From positions 1-34,872 of IMG/VR virus record IMGVR_UViG_3300030388_001086: a stretch of DNA of 34,872 nt. One strand, written 5' to 3'. The notes under the pieces are model-generated. The model worked only from the letters and a program-made list of their open reading frames with translations. It did not search any database and had not been told where the DNA came from. Source of the DNA: a virus. A program made the position numbers and the translations under genes. Shown here one piece after another: positions 1 through 7,994 of the stretch. Position 1 is the stretch's first letter, and each line of letters starts with the position of its first letter.

Positions 1-2
1 TT

Positions 3-30
3 CACCCCTTCTTCGGAGGGGGTGTTTTTT
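3..30 (+). terminator. Intrinsic terminator with C(UUCG)G tetraloop
   Basis: A nine-pair stem (3-11 with 16-24, one G-T wobble) closes on a TTCG loop flanked by C and G, the unusually stable UUCG tetraloop, and is followed by six T (25-30). This is a textbook rho-independent terminator and should end or weaken the transcript of the gene upstream of the window (probably the capsid block, by inference). No promoter-like box is visible between it and the ATG at 54, so downstream genes may depend on readthrough. Confidence 0.9.
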
Positions 31-53
31 AACTAACAATAAAAAAAGCAAGC

Positions 54-731
54 ATGGAGATTACAAAAAACCTTATTATTTACAAACACTCAAAGTTTGG
101 AAGAATATCAAATTTTAATTTTGGTGGACAGTATAAAGACAATACTGGAAGAATACATCAATTAAAAGATATTAATGGATTAGAAACAGTATTTGTTACA
201 AATCAAGCATCTTTTATTTTAAATAAAGATTTAGAAGGAGATATGTTAACAGATACATGGTTATCAAAACATCCAGAAATTGTAACTCATTGGATTAGAA
301 CTGATGTAGAACAAAAAGAACAAATTGAAACTAAAGAAACTTTAGATTCTGCACAAGCAATTATAGAAGCTGCTAAAATGAATGTAGAAGATGTTATTAC
401 TTTTGCTAAACTAAGCAAAATGAATATTAAATCTAATACAGATGTTCTAAGAGCTAAAATTATTAAAATGGCACAGGACAACCCTCAAAAGTTTATGGAA
501 GCTCATTTTGACCCAGAGAAAGACTATAGAGTATTCATTATAGATGCTTTAAAGTCAAAAAATCTGTCTTATAAAAACAGTACCTTTATGTACAACAAAG
601 AGGCAATAGGTACTAACGAAGAACAAGTAATTGTTTGGCTAAAAGAGAACAAAGATATTTTTGCTTTAATCAAGCACGAATTAAGAGGTGACAAGCCAAC
701 AACAAAGAAAAAAACAACAGTAAAACAATAG
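54..731 (+). CDS. Hypothetical protein in structural-gene block (225 aa)
   Basis: I do not recognise this protein. It has a beta-rich N-terminus (about residues 1-80), a helical middle with several Lys/Glu-rich stretches (about 85-205), and a basic Lys/Thr-rich tail ending KKKTTVKQ. No signal peptide or membrane segment is seen. It starts 24 nt after the UUCG terminator and its TAG stop lies 3 nt before the next ATG, so it is co-transcribed with the connector genes. Its place between the presumed capsid region and the connector genes suggests a head or head-tail accessory protein. That role is inferred from position only. Confidence 0.6.
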   Translation: MEITKNLIIYKHSKFGRISNFNFGGQYKDNTGRIHQLKDINGLETVFVTNQASFILNKDLEGDMLTDTWLSKHPEIVTHWIRTDVEQKEQIETKETLDSAQAIIEAAKMNVEDVITFAKLSKMNIKSNTDVLRAKIIKMAQDNPQKFMEAHFDPEKDYRVFIIDALKSKNLSYKNSTFMYNKEAIGTNEEQVIVWLKENKDIFALIKHELRGDKPTTKKKTTVKQ

Positions 732-734
732 TAA

Positions 735-1355
735 ATGGCTCTAATTACCAATTCTTCTACAATGTATGCGCGTATAAGACAAATAGTCGACAGAGAAGAT
801 GTCGCTTATTTTGTTGACGATCAATTACTAATGTATACTGAAATGGCTACTGATGAGTATATACAACAACACTATAATATATTTGAGACTAGCCAAGATG
901 CTAGAGATAAATTACAAAAGTTAGTTGTAGAAGATACTATTGATATAAAAGACGGAACAGCTGAGTCTATAAATGATATGGATGGTGACGTAATATATTA
1001 CAGACTTCTCTCTGCATATGTTACAGCTTCTCCAAATGTTAATGTAAAGGTTATTCAAATATCAGATATAAATGCTTATTTGAACGACCCTTTTAATAAA
1101 GCTGACTCTAGTAATCCTGTTATATATATGGCAGGTGGTAATATTAATTCTATAGGTTTAGGTACTACTGATATTAATGTAACTGTAAAATACTTAAAGT
1201 ATACAGTAACATTTACAGATTTAGATGGACACACTTATGAAGAGATAGCCCAAATTGCATCTAGAAGACTTTTAGCTACGCTAGGAGACCCAAGATACCA
1301 ATTTTTACAAGCAGAGTTAATGGAAAGATTAACCCAACTTGGAGGTGGAAAATAA
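735..1355 (+). CDS. Connector/ring-like tail protein (206 aa)
   Basis: The protein has a helical N-terminus (about 1-70, with MATDEYIQQHY around 37-47), a beta-rich middle (about 90-150) and a helical C-terminus with AQIASRRLLATLGDPRYQFL (about 172-191). This pattern and the position directly ahead of two other ring-like genes resemble the first ring/connector proteins of crAss-like podoviruses, which sit between portal and tail. No catalytic motif is present. The start ATG lies 3 nt after the preceding stop. The stop is a tandem TAA TAA TAG, giving firm termination before the intergenic hairpin. The family assignment is by resemblance and position and is moderate; an unrelated head-completion protein is possible. 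Confidence 0.55.
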   Translation: MALITNSSTMYARIRQIVDREDVAYFVDDQLLMYTEMATDEYIQQHYNIFETSQDARDKLQKLVVEDTIDIKDGTAESINDMDGDVIYYRLLSAYVTASPNVNVKVIQISDINAYLNDPFNKADSSNPVIYMAGGNINSIGLGTTDINVTVKYLKYTVTFTDLDGHTYEEIAQIASRRLLATLGDPRYQFLQAELMERLTQLGGGK

Positions 1356-1366
1356 TAATAGCATAT

Positions 1367-1398
1367 AAGGCGCTTTTTGCTCCCTTGCTTTGAAAGGG
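1367..1398 (+). promoter_or_regulatory. Possible alternative RNA pairings upstream of terminator
   Basis: Four mutually compatible segments can be drawn: AAGG (1367-1370), CCCTT (1382-1386), AAGGG (1394-1398) and CCCTT (1420-1424). Segment 2 can pair with 1 or with 3, while 3 with 4 is the core of the terminator stem. This is the layout of an attenuator or anti-terminator, but pairing 2:3 has only five pairs and the terminator is far more stable, so regulation is speculative. Confidence 0.2.
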
Positions 1399-1433
1399 TA
1401 GACGTAGGAAACTGCTCTACCCTTTCTATTTTT
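1392..1433 (+). terminator. Strong intrinsic terminator with GAAA-capped stem
   Basis: A perfect 11-bp stem (1392-1402 with 1416-1426) encloses a second four-pair helix (1404-1407 with 1412-1415, one T-G wobble) capped by a GAAA tetraloop, with one bulged C (1403). It is followed by the T-rich run 1427-1433. The intergenic interval (1356-1444) is the largest gap in the window. The hairpin ends only 11 nt before the ATG at 1445, so the tail genes beyond must be transcribed through it unless a promoter lies inside the element. Confidence 0.88.
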
Positions 1434-1444
1434 AAAAAAGAATT

Positions 1445-2101
1445 ATGGCAACATTAAACGAGATAGCTTACAATATTAAAAACATCGTAGAAGGTGGAGT
1501 AGGTACAGACGACTCCAACTTGTCTATGAGGCAAATAAAGTTTCTTATACACACTACACGAGCTAGTTTATTGTTAAAGTACACAGGAAATGGAAGACAA
1601 ACTTCTGAGTCTGTATATCAAATTGATGTATTGAATCCAAAATCTACAGGCGTTACATATAAACCTGTAGTAGGATTTAATGATAATAAAGCAATAAGAA
1701 GTTTAGCTTTTAAATCTTCTACAGCTATAGATGAAGAATACGAAGCTCTTGCTATAATACAAAATCACGATAGGATGTTTGTTTCGTCATCAAAATTTAT
1801 GGTTTCGAACTCATCTAAGTACGCTACGTTAGCTGGAGATAAAATATTAATATTTGAAGGTAGTTCTATTCTCGGTTCTGGGAAAGTAGAAATGAAAGCA
1901 ATCTTTTTAGACCCAACTACTGTAAGTAGCTACGTAAGTGACGATACAACAACGTATCCTATACCAGCAGAGCTTATTCCTACGTTAAACGAAGAGATTA
2001 TAGGTAAAACATTAAATATGATGTATACTTTAGGTCAAGAACAAAAACAACCTAACAATCAAACTGATGAGCGAACTGAGTCTAAAAAAGTACAAAAATA
2101 A
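1445..2101 (+). CDS. Tail tubular/ring-like connector protein (218 aa)
   Basis: The N-terminus MATLNEIAYNIKNIVEGG is followed by a helix with DSNLSMRQIKFLIHTTRA (24-40) and a central beta-rich part. Near the C-terminus lies YPIPAELIPTLNEEIIGK (171-188), a pattern I associate with a small conserved structural protein in crAss-like and related Bacteroidota phage tail blocks. The last 25 residues are polar and probably disordered. The gene follows the strong terminator at 1392-1433 and overlaps the next gene by 35 nt. It most likely forms a ring in the short tail. The general structural role is fairly safe; the precise ring is not assignable from sequence alone. Confidence 0.6.
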   Translation: MATLNEIAYNIKNIVEGGVGTDDSNLSMRQIKFLIHTTRASLLLKYTGNGRQTSESVYQIDVLNPKSTGVTYKPVVGFNDNKAIRSLAFKSSTAIDEEYEALAIIQNHDRMFVSSSKFMVSNSSKYATLAGDKILIFEGSSILGSGKVEMKAIFLDPTTVSSYVSDDTTTYPIPAELIPTLNEEIIGKTLNMMYTLGQEQKQPNNQTDERTESKKVQK

Positions 2102-2486
2102 ATATATTAGTTTAAAACAAATTTACAGAACAATAAGAAAAGAATTAATATTTGGCAAACAACTTTCTTATTCGATGTACTACAAAATAATAACGACATA
2201 TTTAACTGAAGTAATAAAACAAGTAGCTGTAGATAAAGAAAAATTTGTCTTACCTAAAAGTTTAGGTAAACTATACATAAAAAAAATGGAACACAAAAGA
2301 CCATTTCATGTACAGATAGATATAAACGAGTCTGAAAGAACTGGAAAGATAATAAGAACAAAAATACCTATATTAACTGATTATTATAACAAGTTAGTAT
2401 GGGAAAGACCAGTAAAGTATAAAACATATAAAGTATTACCTTTACGAAGGTTTAAATCTTTAATAAACGCAGTAAACGAATACTAA
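2067..2486 (+). CDS. Small basic protein in tail-morphogenesis block (139 aa)
   Basis: This is a strongly basic protein: an N-terminal helical half with KQLSYSMYYKIITTYLTEVI (about 31-50), then FVLPKSLGKLYIKKMEHKR (about 59-77), then a beta/coil part containing YYNKLVWERP. The helix, short turn and beta arm weakly recall HU/IHF proteins, which are reported in crAss-like tail blocks, but I cannot support homology. The ATG at 2067 lies inside the preceding gene. The next in-frame Met (about residue 37) would remove much of the helical region, so the 35-nt overlap is probably genuine. The stop is 1 nt before the next ATG. Confidence 0.6.
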   Translation: MSELSLKKYKNKYISLKQIYRTIRKELIFGKQLSYSMYYKIITTYLTEVIKQVAVDKEKFVLPKSLGKLYIKKMEHKRPFHVQIDINESERTGKIIRTKIPILTDYYNKLVWERPVKYKTYKVLPLRRFKSLINAVNEY

Positions 2487-2487
2487 T

Positions 2488-3129
2488 ATGCAGCCAAGAA
2501 TAAGTGTTAAACAGGTAGTCTCTTCCGTTATAAGAAATCTTGGTGTACAAGATGCAGCAAGAGAATTTCATAACTTTGTAGAATGGGCATTTGAAGCAGA
2601 AAAAAAAATAGGTTCATTTAAAACTTTTTTAATAAAAGAAGCTACACTTACTATTTCTAACAAACAAGCTACACTACCGACAGATTTTATATCTATTATA
2701 GATGTTAAAAATAGTAGTAATATATACTACGAACCTCAGAACAAACCTTTTAAGACAACAAATACAAGTGATGTACACTATAGATATTACATGGCTAATG
2801 GGTTTATGAGATTTTCTATTACTACTGATACTAAACTTACAATATCTTACAAATCTTTAGATATAGATGAAGAAGGGTTTCCTACGATAGAGGCGAATCA
2901 CGAAGATGCAGTTTCTGCTTATATTATGTATAAATATAAAGCTAGAGATTATTACAATCAAAATTTACCACGATACATTTATGTAGATTTAAAAAGTGAA
3001 TGGACACGTTTGTGTGGTCAAGCTAGAGGACATGATAACATGCCTTCTAGAAATGAATTACGTGCTATCTCAAAGTATTGGAATAGTTTGATACCAATAT
3101 CCCCTGACCTTTCTAAATACGACATATAA
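2488..3129 (+). CDS. crAss-like tail tubular/ring protein (213 aa)
   Basis: This is the best-recognised connector gene. It has an N-terminal helical region with FVEWAFEAEKKIGS (30-43), then a strand with LPTDFISIIDV (63-73), then ISYKSLDIDEEGFPTI (119-134). That ISYK...DEeGFP signature followed by a helix (AVSAYIMYKYK, 141-151) is characteristic of a family found in crAss-like and other podovirus tail blocks. The C-terminus has a Trp (172), CGQARG (176-181) and MPSRNE (185-190). It probably forms a ring of the short tail next to the muzzle, whose gene follows with a 1-nt TAATG overlap. Confidence 0.68.
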   Translation: MQPRISVKQVVSSVIRNLGVQDAAREFHNFVEWAFEAEKKIGSFKTFLIKEATLTISNKQATLPTDFISIIDVKNSSNIYYEPQNKPFKTTNTSDVHYRYYMANGFMRFSITTDTKLTISYKSLDIDEEGFPTIEANHEDAVSAYIMYKYKARDYYNQNLPRYIYVDLKSEWTRLCGQARGHDNMPSRNELRAISKYWNSLIPISPDLSKYDI

Positions 3130-6100
3130 TGGCTAAAAAAACTATAAAAGAAGAATTAAAAGGTTTATTTAGTGGAGGAAAAAAACCTAATTTATTTTAT
3201 AAAGGTTTAAACACTGATACAGATGGACACGCTATAGGTAATGACCAGTATGTAAGTGCTATAAATGCTAGACTTACAAATACTGAACAAGACTCTGTTA
3301 CTTTACAAAACATAAAATCAGATAATACTGCAAACCTTTTATTGTTTGTAACAAACAAATTATCTTTTGACCAAGATTTTGCTGCTACGTATCCTTATGG
3401 GGCTATAGGTCATAATTCTTTTGTAGGTGGTTCAGCTACTGTAAGTTTTATAAAAATTACTTGCACTCATGTAAACGGTTCTACCTCTGTAGCTGGTATA
3501 AAATTAAACAGGCCATCATCGCCTTTTTACGATTTAGTATACCCTAACGCTCATCAAGCAAAACATAAAGATTTAGTAAGCCATATATTATATGAAATTT
3601 CTGAAGGTTTAGCAGACACTACAAGTGGTTTTAACGCAAATATTAAAACTACTATAAATCCTGGAATATTTCCTGGTGACACAGGTAGTCTTAATTTTCA
3701 ATCTTTAACAAGTAGTTCACTTGGTGATTCTACAACTCTGCAATTTTCTACAACTGCTACAGAAACGTATGCAAATGCAACTTTTAGTAATTCAGCTGGC
3801 GGTTCTTTTAGTTCTGAACAAGTAACTAATACTGTAGAACCATTAGCTGCAGAAAATTTTGGTGATTTCGTTGCTGTAGTAGGTAGTACAAGAAGCGGTG
3901 CAACGTCTGGCACTCGCTTTTCTGACCAAGTAGTGAAACTTTTTTTTAACCAAGACGGTTCTATTTCACGTACAGAGTTGGTTGTAGAAACTGATTTTGG
4001 TTATAGACCTTCGAACTCAGATTACGGTTATCAACCTATTAAGTTAATCAAAGTAGATGAAAACAATAAATACAGAAGACTCTATTTTACTGATGGTATA
4101 CAACCTGTAAAAACAGTAAATCTAGAAGCATCTGCAAGTTTTTATAGTGGATTTGAATCACTAGATGATTTTAATTTATTTTCTAAATCTTCATTATTAC
4201 CTGTAGAAATTACTTCAGTAAATAATTCTGGTAATGTAAATTGTGGAACGTGGTCATATTGTTATAAGTTAGTATCAGGAAATGGTTCAGGGTCAGTAAT
4301 TTCACCAATATCAAACCCTATACCTTTATTCCCTACATCTTTAGATTCTACATATTCTAATACTGTAGGTGCTGACGTAGGAGATAACTCTAATAAATCA
4401 GTTTCAATAAAAATACCAGGAGTAGATACTTCGTATGCAAAAATACAACTTATCGGAATACATTATTTAGATAATTTAGGTTCAGCAGCGTTTTATTTAT
4501 TAAAAGAAGAAAAAATAGCAGGTAGTGAAGCAGAAATAACATTAATTCATAATGGTAATGAAACTACAACACCTATAACGGCTTTTGAAACTTTAGTAGA
4601 CGCTAATACATGGGATGTAGCACAAGATATAGCGGTAAAAGATAATAGGTTGTTTGCTTCTAACTTAACTAATAGCTCATTTAATATACCTAATGGCTCT
4701 TCGTTGTTTAGAGTAAAACAATACAAACATACAGGGGCTGCGTCTAGGACTGCAGATACTTTTGATGGAGTACCTAATGATGGAGGAGCTTTTGCTCAAC
4801 ATGCTGGATTAAATAATCCTGATTTGAATGACCCATTGTTATATATTTATGATTATGATAATGCTGCAAAATATAGATACGCAGAAGGGCCTGACGCTAC
4901 AAGTATTCCTTACTATGGAGCTAGTACTCCTTCTTTTTTTACCGCTGATACAGGTATACAGGTTACTTTTAAACAAAAACAATTTACACTAGACGATAGA
5001 GTTTCAGCTAGAGATGGAGGAGATTTAAACAATGTAGGTGAGATGTCTGGTATTGTTGATTGGTGGAGTGGTAATAATGAAAAGGTAAATGATGATTACT
5101 TTATAACTGCTCCTTTTTATGGACCTGAAGCTAAAGATGGAGAAGCTGGATATTTTGATAATTATCAAAACCCAGTATTTTCACAAAAATATACAGGTTA
5201 CATGCGGGGTGAAGTGTATAGATTTGCTATACAGTTTTATGACAAGCAAGGAAATAATACTTTTTCATACCCTATAGGTGATATTAGAATGCCTGAAGTT
5301 ATGTCTGATTATAGATATAACACTAATCCTGGAAACCCTGATGCTGGTTCTCATATTGCTGGGGGATTTGCAGATGGAGGAGTAATTCAGCCAGCTCAGT
5401 TTGGATTATGTTCTGATGAAGGAAAAGGTCAAGTTTTATACCCACATTTTGTAGTAAAATTAAGTGAAACAATAAGAAATCAAATTTCTGGATTTAATAT
5501 AGTAAGAGCAGAAATAAACGATGGAGATGAAACTGTGCGTTTAGCTGGTATCTTAAATCACACAGTAAGGCATGTAAATAATGTAGACCAAAAAGAATGT
5601 AAAAACAGATTTGGTTTACACACAGCACAACTTTTTGACCCAGATTTAGCTAATACAGCTGGCTCGTTTGGCTCAACTGCAGGTACAGCTGTAAAGCATG
5701 AAATGTATACTATTGACAGTCCTGACATTACATTAGGAAAGAAAAGTTTTAATGCTTCTGGTAGTAAATTAATGGTAGTAGGGCAATTAAAGCCTTATAG
5801 ATTTAAAGATAGTACACACCCTAATGATAACAATACTCAATATGTTATAAAACAAGGTAGTGATAGCGTAGTAAATTATGGAAAAGCTTCTATGACAACT
5901 CCTACTTCAGGAAATTGGCATTTTAATGCTTCTGTATATCCTACGGTAACTGTTACACCTAATGCAGAGCATTTACACGAACAATCACATTTTAGTAAAT
6001 ATTATAGCGATACAAAAAATATTATACTAAATAATTCTTCTTTAGCTGAAGGAACGGCTGCAACTAAATATTTACATAGTATACATTACAGTCAAAATGT

Positions 6101-7994
6101 TGCACCACGAGAAGTAGTATCTCCATCTCTTTTAGTTGATGTAGCGTCAGACAATGATGGATTTGTTAATTCGGGTATACAATTTCAATCAACTAGTAAT
6201 ACTTGGTCTCATACACCTGCAAATCAAACTGCTACACAACTTCGTATGGGGAATGGCTCTAGTAAAACAAATTTATTTTGGGGAAATACTTGTCACTTTG
6301 TAAATTTAATATCGGGTGCTTTTATAAATGGAGCTAGTATAAGTAAAAAAAGCCATACAGGGGCTTCAGGGAATGCACAAAATTTCAGAAGTGTAGGGCA
6401 TACAGGTCAAAAATATTTTATTACATCTAAATTGTATGTAAAAATTCTTCGACATAATAACATAGGAAGATATGGAGGGACTAGTAAAACTGTTTTTGAA
6501 AAACAAAGATGGATTAATACAGGAACTTCTTTACATGGTAGTAATGTATTGCCAGGTAACAATGATGTACCTGTTTTTGGTGGCGATACTTATGTAAATT
6601 ACCATTCAGTAAATAAAAAGTTTGACGGAGGTAGTGCAGGTGCTTATACAGACGCTGCAGTAAAAGCCGTACAAGGTATAATATTTCCTGTAGAGTCAAA
6701 AGTAAATGTAGACATGCGTAGAGGTCGTTATTTTGGTAAGGATAGACCACATCTTAACTTAGAAGACGAACTTTTATATTCAAAATCTTATTCTTCTGAA
6801 AACAATATAAAAAGTTTTCCTTCTAAAGATAGTTCTGTACCAGACGTAGATAGACTTCCTCAAACAATAGCTGTATCTAATATAAAAATAGCAGGACAAA
6901 CCTCTGATTCTTTTGCAAGATTTGATGCAAACGAAACTTATGATTTAGATGCTAACTATGGTGCAATAAATAACCTTACTGTATTTAGAAACGATTTATT
7001 TGCTTTACAAAACAAAGGGGTAGCTAAATTAGATGTAAATACAAAAGCACTTATTAAAGACGAATTAGGTCAACAAATTACAATAGCATCAGGTACAGGT
7101 CAAGTTATATCTGATGATAGTTACGTATCTACTACTTACGGAAGTCAAAACAGGATGAATGCTTTATCTACGGAAAAAAGTATTTATTGGGTAGACCATG
7201 ATAACTCTACTTTATGTAGGCTAGGTGCTGCTGGAAATAATGTAGTAGCTCAAGATTTATTACTAGCTAAATCATGCAAAAATTTACTTAATAATTTTAG
7301 AAAATATAATCTTAATAACAATCCTTTAAGAAAAATTGCTTCTAGTCTTGATTTAAACAAAGAAGGTGGTATACATATTTATAATGATGTATCACATGGA
7401 GAAATTGGATTTAGTATAAATTACGCTGTTGCAGGTTCTTCTGTAACTGTTATAACTAAACATATAGTTTTTAGTGAAATACTAGATACTTTTATAACAG
7501 AACGGCAACACTATGTAGGTATGTCTTTTTCTAACCAAGGTAGATTGTATTATAATGGTGCTTTCAATACTGCTGCTTTTAGTTTACCTAATAGGGCTAG
7601 GATATACACTTGTAATAGAGAAGCAACAGGAAGTAATTCAGTTGGTACATACGTAGGTTCGTCTAACCCTTTATTTTCTGTAGGTTTTATAAACAACGAA
7701 GACGTATCATCTATTAAAGTATTTGATAAATTAGTTGCTAGTTATGATGGGACTTCAAGTACAGGAGTTTTTACTAAATTTACATTCACAACAAATCACC
7801 AATCAGTTACCTTAACTAACCCTGGTAGTTTTGTAAAAACAATAGTAAGTAAAGATATATTTCCTATTATTAGTAATTCAACCTCTGGAAGGGTTAAAGG
7901 AAATTATTTAAAAGTTATTGCAGAAAGTATTACAACAAGTAAAGATATTAATATTTGGTCTTACGTTACACACTATAGAAAAACACTTATATAA
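3129..7994 (+). CDS. Tail stabilisation/muzzle-like protein (1621 aa)
   Basis: This is a very large protein rich in Ser, Thr, Asn and Gly. After a basic start it has NLFYKGLNTDTD (21-32) followed by a segment listing residues needed for a propeller-like beta fold. Around 315-333 lies YRRLYFTDGIQPVKTVNLE, the YxTDGxxPxxxxN pattern I associate with crAss-like tail stabilisation (muzzle) proteins. Size, position after the ring genes and before the cargo genes all fit that family, which forms the distal tail and gates ejection. No signal peptide, membrane segment or enzyme motif is seen. It is joined to both neighbours by TAATG overlaps (3127-3131 and 7992-7996), implying coupled translation. Moderately confident on family, high on being structural. 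Confidence 0.65.
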   Translation: MAKKTIKEELKGLFSGGKKPNLFYKGLNTDTDGHAIGNDQYVSAINARLTNTEQDSVTLQNIKSDNTANLLLFVTNKLSFDQDFAATYPYGAIGHNSFVGGSATVSFIKITCTHVNGSTSVAGIKLNRPSSPFYDLVYPNAHQAKHKDLVSHILYEISEGLADTTSGFNANIKTTINPGIFPGDTGSLNFQSLTSSSLGDSTTLQFSTTATETYANATFSNSAGGSFSSEQVTNTVEPLAAENFGDFVAVVGSTRSGATSGTRFSDQVVKLFFNQDGSISRTELVVETDFGYRPSNSDYGYQPIKLIKVDENNKYRRLYFTDGIQPVKTVNLEASASFYSGFESLDDFNLFSKSSLLPVEITSVNNSGNVNCGTWSYCYKLVSGNGSGSVISPISNPIPLFPTSLDSTYSNTVGADVGDNSNKSVSIKIPGVDTSYAKIQLIGIHYLDNLGSAAFYLLKEEKIAGSEAEITLIHNGNETTTPITAFETLVDANTWDVAQDIAVKDNRLFASNLTNSSFNIPNGSSLFRVKQYKHTGAASRTADTFDGVPNDGGAFAQHAGLNNPDLNDPLLYIYDYDNAAKYRYAEGPDATSIPYYGASTPSFFTADTGIQVTFKQKQFTLDDRVSARDGGDLNNVGEMSGIVDWWSGNNEKVNDDYFITAPFYGPEAKDGEAGYFDNYQNPVFSQKYTGYMRGEVYRFAIQFYDKQGNNTFSYPIGDIRMPEVMSDYRYNTNPGNPDAGSHIAGGFADGGVIQPAQFGLCSDEGKGQVLYPHFVVKLSETIRNQISGFNIVRAEINDGDETVRLAGILNHTVRHVNNVDQKECKNRFGLHTAQLFDPDLANTAGSFGSTAGTAVKHEMYTIDSPDITLGKKSFNASGSKLMVVGQLKPYRFKDSTHPNDNNTQYVIKQGSDSVVNYGKASMTTPTSGNWHFNASVYPTVTVTPNAEHLHEQSHFSKYYSDTKNIILNNSSLAEGTAATKYLHSIHYSQNVAPREVVSPSLLVDVASDNDGFVNSGIQFQSTSNTWSHTPANQTATQLRMGNGSSKTNLFWGNTCHFVNLISGAFINGASISKKSHTGASGNAQNFRSVGHTGQKYFITSKLYVKILRHNNIGRYGGTSKTVFEKQRWINTGTSLHGSNVLPGNNDVPVFGGDTYVNYHSVNKKFDGGSAGAYTDAAVKAVQGIIFPVESKVNVDMRRGRYFGKDRPHLNLEDELLYSKSYSSENNIKSFPSKDSSVPDVDRLPQTIAVSNIKIAGQTSDSFARFDANETYDLDANYGAINNLTVFRNDLFALQNKGVAKLDVNTKALIKDELGQQITIASGTGQVISDDSYVSTTYGSQNRMNALSTEKSIYWVDHDNSTLCRLGAAGNNVVAQDLLLAKSCKNLLNNFRKYNLNNNPLRKIASSLDLNKEGGIHIYNDVSHGEIGFSINYAVAGSSVTVITKHIVFSEILDTFITERQHYVGMSFSNQGRLYYNGAFNTAAFSLPNRARIYTCNREATGSNSVGTYVGSSNPLFSVGFINNEDVSSIKVFDKLVASYDGTSSTGVFTKFTFTTNHQSVTLTNPGSFVKTIVSKDIFPIISNSTSGRVKGNYLKVIAESITTSKDINIWSYVTHYRKTLI

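Noticed and set aside
1385-1392. TTGCTTTG as a -7 promoter box in the intergenic gap
   Set aside because: It has one mismatch to TAnnTTTG at the conserved A, and the start it predicts would lie inside the terminator stem.
2067-2486. IHF/HU family assignment for the small basic protein
   Set aside because: Only a vague helix-turn-strand resemblance; the conserved HU/IHF proline-containing DNA-binding arm is not recognisable.
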